From: CAZHFA01 sp964534945
GTDB taxonomy: Bacteria; Bdellovibrionota_C; UBA2361; CAKMMH01
DNA length: 64,000 nucleotides
NCBI GenBank assembly: GCA_964534945.1
Contig: CAZHSB010000002.1
Span: 22,567 to 86,566 of the forward strand
Direction of reading: 5' to 3'
Made by a program: the position numbers and the translations under genes. How positions within the stretch are numbered: the stretch's first letter is position 1; each line of letters opens with the position of its first letter. The notes beneath the pieces are model-generated. The model was not told the origin of the DNA and ran no database searches. It saw nothing but the letters and a program-made list of their open reading frames with translations. Positions 26,869-34,764 of this stretch are shown here, piece by piece.

Positions 26869-28644
26869 ATGACAGCAGAACCATTAGACGATAACAAATT
26901 TAATAAAAAAAATAAAATCAAAGAAAATGAATTAGAAAGTATGGGTCTATTTCCTGATTCTCAAGATCTTGATTCAAATAAGAAGGATCTTTATGGAAAA
27001 ATTTTTGATTTAAAAAGAAAGATTAGCTGTTTTTTACAAGAGGCAATAAAATCTGAACTATACAAAGATTATAAAGATGCAATATCGGAATATAAAAAGG
27101 CAATTATTCCTGCATATGAAATAGGAGATGTCGAAAACTTATCTTTTACGATACTTAAAATTAGTGATTGCCTTGAACAAAGCGGTAATTTACAGGTGGC
27201 AATAGATTTCGAAGAAGAAAAATTTAATTTATTAAAAAAAATCAATGCAAAAAGTGAATTTTTAGCAGTTCACCATATAAATTTAATCAGACTTTATGAG
27301 CTATCTTCATTTTCTGCAGAAAATGAATTAGATAAAGAAATTTCAACAATAAAAACACTTGATAATATAAAAAAGTTGTCTTCCATTCCAAAAGATTATA
27401 TTAAAGGATCTTTAATCGTAAAATCCCCGCTTAAAAAACTTTTAGATACATACTTAACACAATTTAAGTTTAATGTACCCGCATTAAAAAGAGCCAATAA
27501 TATAATAAAAATTTGTCAGGAAATTTTCCCAACAATCGAAAATAGTCAAAAAGATTTTCTAGAAGATTACTCCTTAAACCTAAAAATCAATATCGCTACT
27601 ATAGAAAAAAACATAAACTTTTTAAAAGATTTACTTCACAACAATGAATCCTCATTAGATACTTTCCTCGATACAACATTTAGACTTCTTGAGATTTATT
27701 CTGATGAGGGGAAAAAAATAGAAGCTAGAGATCTTCTCTTATCCTCTCATGAACATTTGTGTGATCTTACCGTCTTTAATCCAAAAAATTGCAAAGTGTT
27801 GATAAGCTTTATAGCAATCTCAACAGAAATGGTATCTTTTTATTGTCAAATAAATGATCTCAAAATGGCAAGTAAATATTTTAAAATTTTAGATCATACT
27901 TTACAAAAACCAGATAGTATTCAAATATTGGGGACAGACCTTTCTAAAGTACATTTGGCAAATACAAAAACTGTAAAAAAAATATATAATGATTTTTCAT
28001 TTACATTATCAGATTATGCTTCCGTAAGACTTGAGTTAGAAGAAAAAATAAATCCAAAAAATACAAAAAAATTTGAAGATTTATTGGATAAAATTTTAAG
28101 TTTCTCTCAAAGTGACATAAAAAATCCTTTGATTTATTGTAACTTAATATTAAATTCCTTGGAAACGGCTATCCAAAATAACGAAAAGAATACAGCTGAT
28201 AGTTTGATTGAAGAAAATGATCAATTGTTCTCGCAAATAAAGGCTCCCGAAACATGTATCGCATATAATATGGCACAAGTCGATTATCACTTAACATTTG
28301 ATGAAATTGTAGATATTGAAAAAATTTTTAAAATATTTGATAATGTTCAAAATACAATTTTAAAAAATAATCTATCAAACTCATATATATTTTTTGATTT
28401 CACTATGAGAAAAGTTGATTTTTTATTGGACGTTGATGACCCCCTATTAGCAAAAGATACTATTGAAGATGCTCAAGAATATATAACACATAATAATCTC
28501 CAGCAAAGCGAGGAAGGCCTGTCACTTTTAGAATTAGAAAAACAAGTTTATGAACAACTTGGCTTCGACTTAGAGATAGAAAAAATAAATTCTGAAATAT
28601 CTTCTTTGACAACATTTTTAGAAGAACAAAATTCAATCTTATAA
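26869..28644 (+). CDS. Large helical (TPR-like) cytoplasmic protein, unknown function
   Basis: I do not recognise this 591-residue protein. The sequence is almost wholly helical, with repeated 35-40-residue blocks resembling tetratricopeptide repeats (for example LYKDYKDAISEYKKAIIPAYEIGD near 65-90, then LKISDCLEQSGNLQVAIDFEEEKF). No signal peptide, membrane segment or catalytic motif is visible, and the first 40 residues are polar. An alpha-solenoid scaffold is the safest description. It is 75 bases upstream of the small Cys-motif gene on the same strand. The ribosome site before the ATG is poor. Confidence 0.65.
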   Translation: MTAEPLDDNKFNKKNKIKENELESMGLFPDSQDLDSNKKDLYGKIFDLKRKISCFLQEAIKSELYKDYKDAISEYKKAIIPAYEIGDVENLSFTILKISDCLEQSGNLQVAIDFEEEKFNLLKKINAKSEFLAVHHINLIRLYELSSFSAENELDKEISTIKTLDNIKKLSSIPKDYIKGSLIVKSPLKKLLDTYLTQFKFNVPALKRANNIIKICQEIFPTIENSQKDFLEDYSLNLKINIATIEKNINFLKDLLHNNESSLDTFLDTTFRLLEIYSDEGKKIEARDLLLSSHEHLCDLTVFNPKNCKVLISFIAISTEMVSFYCQINDLKMASKYFKILDHTLQKPDSIQILGTDLSKVHLANTKTVKKIYNDFSFTLSDYASVRLELEEKINPKNTKKFEDLLDKILSFSQSDIKNPLIYCNLILNSLETAIQNNEKNTADSLIEENDQLFSQIKAPETCIAYNMAQVDYHLTFDEIVDIEKIFKIFDNVQNTILKNNLSNSYIFFDFTMRKVDFLLDVDDPLLAKDTIEDAQEYITHNNLQQSEEGLSLLELEKQVYEQLGFDLEIEKINSEISSLTTFLEEQNSIL

Positions 28645-28718
28645 TCTTTATACATTGTTATTTTTCTTAATACTTGTTACTATTCAAGTATATTATAAGG
28701 TTATAATGATTTTAAAAG

Positions 28719-29015
28719 ATGACAAAGATTAACGGTCCAATAGAATTAAAAAAAGAAGATACGCAACGAGAATCAATTGATTCGTCATCTCGCAAACACT
28801 CATGTAAAAATTATAGTACTTGTTTAAATTTAGCAGCTAGCCTTGACTGGAATGGCTTTAATTGCACAAAATGTTCGGGAAATATAAATGAGCAACTTAT
28901 TTGGAGAGCACAAAGTGCACAAAAAAAAGATTCACTAACCAAAAAACTTTTTCCACTTCCAAAAATAAAGTGCATCACAACCAAGACAAATATAAAAGTA
29001 AAAAAAGTTTCTTAA
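28719..29015 (+). CDS. Small protein with C-x5-C-x13-C-x2-C putative metal site
   Basis: The protein has 98 residues. The central block CKNYSTC, then LNLAASLDWNGFN, then CTKC gives C-x5-C-x13-C-x2-C, a plausible zinc or iron-sulfur site. I recall short proteins with a similar 'CxxYxxCLxLAAxxxWxxFxC' pattern from deltaproteobacteria, but no function is known to me. The tail is basic (KTNIKVKKVS), which suggests nucleic-acid or protein binding. It could be cotranscribed with the large helical protein before it. Confidence 0.65.
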   Translation: MTKINGPIELKKEDTQRESIDSSSRKHSCKNYSTCLNLAASLDWNGFNCTKCSGNINEQLIWRAQSAQKKDSLTKKLFPLPKIKCITTKTNIKVKKVS

Positions 29016-29084
29016 AGAAAAAGTTTGAGACATACATTATATAAAATACAAAGATGTCTCAAGAATAAATTACCTAACCTTTTT

Positions 29085-29255
29085 TTAATCAAAACCAAGG
29101 ACAAATTTTTCAAAATCTATTTGCAATTGGGATCCATCCTTAACAGAGATAGAAACTTCCACGTTTGGATTAGATTTCGGTTCAATTTTTTCTTTGCCTT
29201 CTTCATCGAAATCATCTTCCTCATCATCAAGCCCGTCATAAAATTCATACTCCAT
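29085..29255 (-). CDS. Small acidic protein (56 aa)
   Basis: This is a 56-residue frame that starts MEYEFYDGLDDEEDDFDEEG and ends FEKFVLGFD. The first 25 residues are extremely acidic; the rest has alternating beta-like residues (NVEVSISVKDGSQLQIDFE). GAAAGGAAA lies 8-10 bases before the ATG. The acidic, non-random composition supports a real gene. On the plus strand the same DNA has basic open frames that look like shadows. It is convergent with the Cys-motif gene. No function can be proposed. Confidence 0.6.
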   Translation of the reverse strand: MEYEFYDGLDDEEDDFDEEGKEKIEPKSNPNVEVSISVKDGSQLQIDFEKFVLGFD

Positions 29256-29572
29256 AAAAAACCATTTCCTTTCAATAAATGTATAACCTTACCCAAAAAC
29301 ACGTAGCGAATAAAGTTATCATATCCATTTTTTTTTTACAAGTTTATTTTTTATTCCCCATAAGTGTAAAAGCTCAAAGATAACAAAAATTAAATCGATA
29401 AAAATGTAACATTTTTGTATAAAACAGCCTAAAAAGCATTCTTTTAGGAACCTTTCTGTCAAAAAAACACTCTAAAATAATTGTAAGAGTCAAAAATCTT
29501 ACATTAAAAAAAGATAAATAAAAAAACACAGGTCAAAGGAATGACTTTTGTAAAATTTTTAAGGAGCTGTAA
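29256..29572. other. Intergenic region before the sigma-54 regulatory operon
   Basis: There is no convincing gene in these 317 bases. They contain three short inverted repeats: AAAATGT/ACATTTT (29401-29415), CCTAAAA/TTTTAGG (29428-29448) and GTAAGA/TCTTAC (29483-29502). I saw no clear sigma-54 promoter (GG-N10-GC). The ribosome site AAGGAG lies just before the ATG at 29573. Confidence 0.5.
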
Positions 29573-30679
29573 ATGGAATTACACGACGTAAATAGTTTGA
29601 ATCAACAATTTCCTAACTTCCAAGGAATTATTAGCCAATGCAAAGAAATGCAAAGTATTTTTGGCATTGTTGGGAAAGTAGCTAAAACAAACACCACTGT
29701 ATTAATATCTGGAGAAAGTGGAACAGGAAAAGAGCTTATCGCAAAATCACTTCATACATTGAGCGGTAGAGCTGGAAGATTAGTCCCAGTAAATTGCGCA
29801 GCAATTCCAGAAGAAATTTTGGAAAGTGAACTTTTTGGCCATGAAAAAGGAGCGTTCACAGGTGCGATATCAAGTAAATTAGGAAGATTCCAAATTGCGG
29901 ATAAGGGAACTATATTTTTAGATGAAATTGGGGAAATGAGTGCAAAACTTCAAGCAAAACTTTTAAGGGTTTTGCAAGATGGAACTATTGATCCAGTGGG
30001 ATCGACAAAATCAATACATGTTGACGTTCGTGTTATTGCCGCTACGAATAAAGATTTAAGAGAAGCTGTAAAAGAAGGGAATTTCAGAGAAGATTTATTT
30101 TATAGACTTCAAGTCGTTCCTATCGAACTTCCCGCATTAAGAGAAAGATGCGATGATATATCACTACTTACAGAATATTTTTTGGAACATTTTTCTGAAA
30201 AATTCTCAAAAGAAATAAAAATAAGCGAAAACGCAATAAAGGCATTAAATTCCTATAACTGGCCTGGAAATATTAGAGAACTAGAAAATTTAGCTGAACG
30301 TTTAGTTGTCCTCTCAGATTCAAATAAAATAGATACTCAAGATTTACCAAGTTATATTTTAAAAGATCAATCTTTTACAATGAGCACAAATATTCCAGAA
30401 GAAATTCCAGACAATGGTTTTGATTTTAATGATTTTATTTCAAGAATGGAAGATAAAATAATAACATCCGCGCTAAGAAAAACGCATGGAAATAAAAAGG
30501 CTGCAGCCGAGCTTTTAAATCTAAACAGGACGACATTAGTTGAAAAAATAAAGAAGAAAAATTTAAGTTTAAGTAGCATGATCGAAAAAGATGATTCGTC
30601 AAATAATGAACGCCCAAATTTTGGCATCAATTTTGAAGATACACCCGTGTCATTTTCTCGTTCAATGCAAAATGTGTAA
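29573..30679 (+). CDS. Sigma-54-dependent activator without a regulatory domain
   Basis: This AAA+ bacterial enhancer-binding protein remodels sigma-54 RNA polymerase. It enters the AAA+ domain almost at once ([12 protein letters not shown] near residue 23), with Walker [13 protein letters not shown] (about 50), the sigma-54 contact loop GAFTGA, Walker [10 protein letters not shown] and the [12 protein letters not shown] segment. The C-terminal Fis-type helix-turn-helix is at about 295-330 ([22 protein letters not shown]). No receiver, GAF or PAS domain precedes the AAA+ core, as in PspF, so control must come from a binding partner or expression level. A 35-residue tail follows the HTH. It is first in a four-gene operon with TPR, histidine kinase and NtrC-type genes. 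Confidence 0.92.
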   Translation: MELHDVNSLNQQFPNFQGIISQCKEMQSIFGIVGKVAKTNTTVLISGESGTGKELIAKSLHTLSGRAGRLVPVNCAAIPEEILESELFGHEKGAFTGAISSKLGRFQIADKGTIFLDEIGEMSAKLQAKLLRVLQDGTIDPVGSTKSIHVDVRVIAATNKDLREAVKEGNFREDLFYRLQVVPIELPALRERCDDISLLTEYFLEHFSEKFSKEIKISENAIKALNSYNWPGNIRELENLAERLVVLSDSNKIDTQDLPSYILKDQSFTMSTNIPEEIPDNGFDFNDFISRMEDKIITSALRKTHGNKKAAAELLNLNRTTLVEKIKKKNLSLSSMIEKDDSSNNERPNFGINFEDTPVSFSRSMQNV

Positions 30680-30697
30680 ATAAAGGATAAAAATTAT

Positions 30698-31564
30698 ATG
30701 AAATTCAATGTATTAATTTTATCTATGCTTTTTTATGCCAATCTTGCTTTGGCTGAACACCCAATAAATGTTCAAAAAAATGCCATAAACAAAGAATATT
30801 ATAAAGCAATGATTTCTTTTGAAAGGCTTCCAAAGCAAAAGATCAATAAAGATGTCCTATTTGCAGCAGCTCAAAGTGCTTGGGCATTAAGTTTACCCGA
30901 GAAAGCCATAGAACTTTTTGATAGCATATTAAATAATTTCGATATTAGCTCAAAAGAAAAAGCTAGAATTCTTCTTTTTAAAGGAATAATAGAATTTCAA
31001 GAAGATAATGTTGCCACGGCAGAACTTCTTGCAAATGAATCATTGAAATTAACAGAAAATAACTCTCTAAAATCATCTGCGCTAAAACTACTTGGCGATT
31101 GTTCGTTCAAATTAAAACAATACGGACAAGCTGAAGAAAGATACACACAGGCCTTAGAACATGCATCAAAAGAAGAATCAAATAGTATTTATTTTCAACG
31201 AGGAAGCTCCTTTTTCTATTTAAGGAACCTCAAAGAAGCAAAAGAAGATCTTAAAAAGGTTTCTCTTGATAATGAAGATGCCGTTTCCTCTATAAGATTG
31301 TTGATTAAAATTTCTCTTGATGAAAAGAATTATAAAGAATTAAAACAATGGCTAAAAGTTGCTAACACGGAATTTTCCGAACAATTTATAGATAGCTGGG
31401 TTGATTATGCAAAATTACAGCTTGCAATGAGTGAAAATGACGAAAGACTTGCTAGAAAAATTTTAGGAAAAGCTAAAGAAAAATTTCCACCATCAGATCC
31501 TTGGGTAAATTTAGCTATGGCTTCTTTTGAAACTTTTCTATGGGATAAAGGAACTAAAAAATAA
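30698..31564 (+). CDS. Exported TPR-repeat protein
   Basis: The protein has 288 residues with a signal peptide (MKFNVLILSMLFYANLALA, cleavage near ALAEHP). The mature part is made of tetratricopeptide-like helices, for example SAWALSLPEKAIELFDSIL (about 50-70) and LLGDCSFKLKQYGQAEERYTQAL (about 130-152). It probably acts as a periplasmic scaffold or sensor. It sits between a sigma-54 activator (18 bases upstream) and the histidine kinase (stop and start overlap as TAATG), so it is strongly coupled to this regulatory system and could feed an envelope signal to it. That role is inferred from position only. Confidence 0.8.
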   Translation: MKFNVLILSMLFYANLALAEHPINVQKNAINKEYYKAMISFERLPKQKINKDVLFAAAQSAWALSLPEKAIELFDSILNNFDISSKEKARILLFKGIIEFQEDNVATAELLANESLKLTENNSLKSSALKLLGDCSFKLKQYGQAEERYTQALEHASKEESNSIYFQRGSSFFYLRNLKEAKEDLKKVSLDNEDAVSSIRLLIKISLDEKNYKELKQWLKVANTEFSEQFIDSWVDYAKLQLAMSENDERLARKILGKAKEKFPPSDPWVNLAMASFETFLWDKGTKK

Positions 31565-32394
31565 TGGTAGAAAACTCAATAAAGAACATTCCAATAACAA
31601 CTTCAAATTCTTTTTTAGAAAGCTCCTTTGAAAATTTTATATCTGCAGCTAGAAAACTTGAAGAAAACTATAATTTATTAAAATATGAAGTTGTAAATTT
31701 AAAAGAGGAATTAAAGCAAAAAGATTTGGAAATAAAACGAGCTGAAGATTTAGCCACTATCGGGCAAACTGCTTCTGCAATTGCTCATGAAATAAGAAAT
31801 CCTTTAGGCGCAATGAAATTATTTGTTTCTATATTAAAATCTGATCTAAAAGATAATCAATCTGTACTTCCCACCTTAAAACAAATCGATATTTGTATAT
31901 CGAGCTTAGATAATGTTGTATCAAATGTACTTCAGTTTTCAAAAAATAAAAAAGATGTTTTAACCCCTATTAATCTACAATCTATAATTAAAGAACAATT
32001 ATCAATAATAAAAAACGTTTCAAAAGATGATGTTCAAATTAAAGAAACTTATAAAGATAACAATATTTTTGTTCTTGGCTCACAATCTTCTTTAGGACGA
32101 GTTTTTTATAATTTATTTTTAAATGCATTACAGGCACAAAAAGAAAATGCGTTCATTGGAATTAATGTATATTCAACAAGCAATGATGTAGTAGTGACTG
32201 TTTCAGATCATGGGAACGGAATCGATAAAAAAGTTAAAGATAAGATTTTTGATCCATTTATCAGCACAAAAAATGAAGGTACTGGACTTGGGCTCGCAGT
32301 CGTAAAAAGAATTTTAGAAAATCATAATGCTACTATAAAAGTAGATAATGATAATGGTGCAATTTTTACAATTACTTTTAAAAGTAATTTTTAA
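31564..32394 (+). CDS. Soluble sensor histidine kinase (NtrB/AtoS/FlrB type)
   Basis: The protein has 276 residues without membrane segments. Residues about 30-65 form a coiled coil. The dimerisation/phosphoacceptor box is AIAHEIRNPLGAMKLF, with His75 as the likely phosphorylation site. ATPase motifs are NALQAQKEN (N box), DHGNGID (G1) and GTGLGLAVVK (G2). The lack of a sensor domain resembles cytoplasmic kinases of flagellar or pilus sigma-54 cascades (FlrB/PilS-like output). Its partner is the NtrC-type regulator 9 bases downstream. The gene starts inside the preceding stop codon. Confidence 0.9.
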   Translation: MVENSIKNIPITTSNSFLESSFENFISAARKLEENYNLLKYEVVNLKEELKQKDLEIKRAEDLATIGQTASAIAHEIRNPLGAMKLFVSILKSDLKDNQSVLPTLKQIDICISSLDNVVSNVLQFSKNKKDVLTPINLQSIIKEQLSIIKNVSKDDVQIKETYKDNNIFVLGSQSSLGRVFYNLFLNALQAQKENAFIGINVYSTSNDVVVTVSDHGNGIDKKVKDKIFDPFISTKNEGTGLGLAVVKRILENHNATIKVDNDNGAIFTITFKSNF

Positions 32395-32403
32395 GGTTAT
32401 ATT

Positions 32404-33816
32404 ATGACAAATGTAAAAATATTATTAGCAGATGATGATCCTCAAATAAGATTGGCAATCGAAACCATTCTAACTAAAAAAGGATATGAAGTAACATCTT
32501 TTCCAGATGCGATGGGCGCGTATTTAAGCTTGCAAAATTGCGAATATTCTCTCATTGTTTCTGATCAAAAAATGCCAGAAATGACAGGTCAAGAATTTCT
32601 AAGAAAAGTACGAGAAGATTTCCCAGACATTCCATTTATCATGATAACTGCTTATGGAACGATTAATCAAGCTGTCGAAGCTATGCAACTTGGTGCTGCC
32701 GATTTTATAACAAAACCATTTGATGCTGATACTCTAACTCGTGTTATCGAAAGAGTTCTAAGCCCAGAAAATATTGAATTTAGAAGTACTCAAAGAAAAA
32801 AGAAAAATAGCAATCCAATCATCACAAATGATCCTACAATGATAAAAATTTTTGAAGTAGCTGAAGCCGTTGCAAAAAGTGATGCAACTGTTCTTGTTCA
32901 AGGAGAATCAGGAACGGGCAAGGAGCTCATTGCAAGGCTTATTCATGCAAGTAGTCCAAGATCAAACCAACCATTTGTCGCTGTAAACTGTGCGGCGCTT
33001 CCTGATACCTTATTAGAAAGTGAACTTTTTGGGCATGAAAAAGGTGCTTTTACAGGTGCACAAACTAAAAAAATTGGAAAATTTGAACTCGCTCAAGGAG
33101 GCACTATCTTACTTGATGAAATTTCTGAAATGGATTTATCTTTACAAGCAAAACTTTTGCGTGTTCTGCAAGAAAGAGAAGTAGATAGAGTTGGTGGCGC
33201 TCATCCAATTCCAATTGATGTACGAGTCGTTGCAACGACAAATAGAAATTTAGAAGAAAGCATACAACGTGGAGAGTTTAGAGAAGATTTATTTTATAGA
33301 TTAAACGTTATTCCGATCACACTTCCACCTTTAAGAGAACGAAAAGGAGATATAAAACTGCTTGTTGAATATTTCATGTCTAAATTTTTAAACAAAAGAA
33401 AAAATACACTAACTAAAGACATTCTTGAAGTATTAGAAAAATATCCTTGGCCGGGGAATATAAGGGAGCTCCAAAATGCTGTGCAACGTGCGGCAATTTT
33501 ATCTCAAGGAGGTTCACTAAAAACATCTGATTTCTTGCTTGGAAAAAAGAAAAATTTTGATGGATTAGCTTCTAGAATAGAAGTTATCGTAGAAAATAAC
33601 GAGGCAAAAGAGTCATTACTAGGTTCATCTAATGTGACGACTCAAGATTCACTAGATGATACGCTTTCTATAAAAAGTGGTATGACCGTTTCGCAAATGG
33701 AAAAGGCTCTAATACTAGAAACATTAAAAGCAACTAATGATAATAAGAGCCAAGCTGCAGAAATGCTAGGAATTAGCGTTAGAACGTTGCGTAATAAACT
33801 CCACGAATATTTTTAA
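32404..33816 (+). CDS. NtrC-family response regulator (sigma-54 activator)
   Basis: The protein has 470 residues. The receiver domain (about 1-120) has the acidic pocket ADDDPQ and the phosphoacceptor Asp54 in SDQKMPEMTG. The AAA+ domain has Walker [13 protein letters not shown], the GAFTGA loop, Walker B ILLDEISEM and [13 protein letters not shown]. The Fis-type helix-turn-helix is at the C-terminus (KSQAAEMLGISVRTLRNKL). The domain order is typical of FlrC/FleR/PilR/AtoC. Phosphorylation by the upstream kinase is expected. Together with the regulator-less activator at the head of the operon, this makes a two-tier sigma-54 circuit. Target genes are not identifiable here. Confidence 0.94.
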   Translation: MTNVKILLADDDPQIRLAIETILTKKGYEVTSFPDAMGAYLSLQNCEYSLIVSDQKMPEMTGQEFLRKVREDFPDIPFIMITAYGTINQAVEAMQLGAADFITKPFDADTLTRVIERVLSPENIEFRSTQRKKKNSNPIITNDPTMIKIFEVAEAVAKSDATVLVQGESGTGKELIARLIHASSPRSNQPFVAVNCAALPDTLLESELFGHEKGAFTGAQTKKIGKFELAQGGTILLDEISEMDLSLQAKLLRVLQEREVDRVGGAHPIPIDVRVVATTNRNLEESIQRGEFREDLFYRLNVIPITLPPLRERKGDIKLLVEYFMSKFLNKRKNTLTKDILEVLEKYPWPGNIRELQNAVQRAAILSQGGSLKTSDFLLGKKKNFDGLASRIEVIVENNEAKESLLGSSNVTTQDSLDDTLSIKSGMTVSQMEKALILETLKATNDNKSQAAEMLGISVRTLRNKLHEYF

Positions 33817-33880
33817 GCAATAATTTTAAATAATTGAAACAAAAAAATAGAAAGTGCATGTCCCAAAAATTATCAAATTG

Positions 33881-34011
33881 TTGCAGTCCTTCAGACTGCG
33901 GTCGGGGGGATTATTTGATTACCCAGGGTACACGCTCATTTCATTCGCGTTTAACCCTGGGCTGGGTTGTGTAGCGTTTTCAACGCAGGTGCATTAGCAC
34001 ACGACGTTCAG
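33881..34011 (+). repeat. Multi-hairpin dispersed repeat, copy 1 (truncated by gap)
   Basis: This plus-strand copy reads TTGCAGTCCTTCAGACTGCG (a hairpin), GGTCGGGGGG, then a hairpin of two CCCAGGGTACACGC/GCGTTTAACCCTGGG arms, then GGGTTGTGTAGCGTTTTCAA. It is non-coding although frames happen to be open. The same order of modules recurs at 34517, 59488 and 60019. Confidence 0.85.
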
Positions 34012-34111
34012 NNNNNNNNNNNNNNNNNNNNNNNNNNNNNNNNNNNNNNNNNNNNNNNNNNNNNNNNNNNNNNNNNNNNNNNNNNNNNNNNNNNNNNNNN
34101 NNNNNNNNNNN
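34012..34111. other. Assembly gap (100 N) inside the repeat island
   Basis: Exactly 100 N, flanked on both sides by the same repeat text (CTGGGCTGGGTTGTGTAGCG), so a collapsed tandem array is the likely cause. Confidence 0.99.
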
Positions 34112-34421
34112 CTGGGCTGGGTTGTGTAGCGTTTTCAACGCAGGTGCATTAGCACACGACGTTCAGTAGCTCGCCCCTTCGGGGCAACAAAAATGTTTGG
34201 CATGCATAGTAATAATTACAAATGCATAATTGAAAATAAAAAAAGTGCATGTCCTATTTTTTGGTTCTGGGCTGGGTTGTGTAGCGTTTTCAACGCAGGT
34301 GCATTAGCACACGACGTTCAGTAGCTCGCCCCTTCGGGGCAACAAAAATGTTTGGCATGCATAGTAATAATTACAAATGCATAATTGAAAATAAAAAAAG
34401 TGCATGTCCCCAAATTTATGT
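34112..34421 (+). repeat. 155-bp tandem repeat, two near-identical units
   Basis: Units start at 34112 and 34267. Each contains the right part of the dispersed repeat (CTGGGCTGGGTTGTGTAGCG onward), the CGCCCCTTCGGGGC hairpin, and ATGCATAATT, and ends AAAAAAAGTGCATGTCC. The same AAAGTGCATGTCC text also stands just left of copy 1 (about 33851), so the array unit includes flanking DNA. More units may lie in the gap. Confidence 0.9.
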
Positions 34422-34516
34422 ATTAATATTTTTTGACTCCTATCAAAGATTGTAAATTTGAAAGTATTTATATTTTTTTCAAAAGATTGGTATTAATTTT
34501 ATATTATATACACCAT

Positions 34517-34686
34517 AAATTTTCGTTGCCCCAAAGGGGCGAGCCTAAAATCTTTGTAAGTTAAATGTTCCCGCGTTGAAAACGCCATACAACCCAGCCT
34601 GGGGTTAGCTTTCCCGAAGGGAATGCATACCCCAGGTGCCTCGGGGATAAAAAATACCCCCAACCGCAGGCTGTAAGTCTGCGACA
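34517..34686 (-). repeat. Multi-hairpin dispersed repeat, copy in inverted orientation
   Basis: It is read on the minus strand with the same modules: TCGCAGACTTACAGCCTGCG, a GGGGG run, the CCTGGGG..CCCCAGG arms, GGTTGTATGGCGTTTTCAAC and the GCCCCTTTGGGGC hairpin. A 69-codon open frame across it is an accident of the repeat. Just after it, CGTGTCCTATTTTTTAGTT resembles the GTCCTATTTTTTGGTT text of the tandem units. Confidence 0.85.
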
Positions 34687-34764
34687 AAAAATTCAAAAAA
34701 GAAATCACCTACCAATTAATCGCGTGTCCTATTTTTTAGTTCTATTTTTTAGCCTTGTTACTAA

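Noticed and set aside
29025..29306. 93-codon plus-strand frame over the small acidic gene
   Set aside because: It is a basic Phe-rich shadow; the minus-strand frame has a good ribosome site and acidic composition.
33967..34152. Open frame running across the N gap in the repeat island
   Set aside because: It consists of the dispersed repeat and N; the text recurs in both orientations and does not behave like protein-coding DNA.
34499..34708. 69-codon frame on the minus strand over the inverted repeat copy
   Set aside because: The frame is created by palindromic repeat modules and has no ribosome site; non-coding repeat is the simpler explanation.
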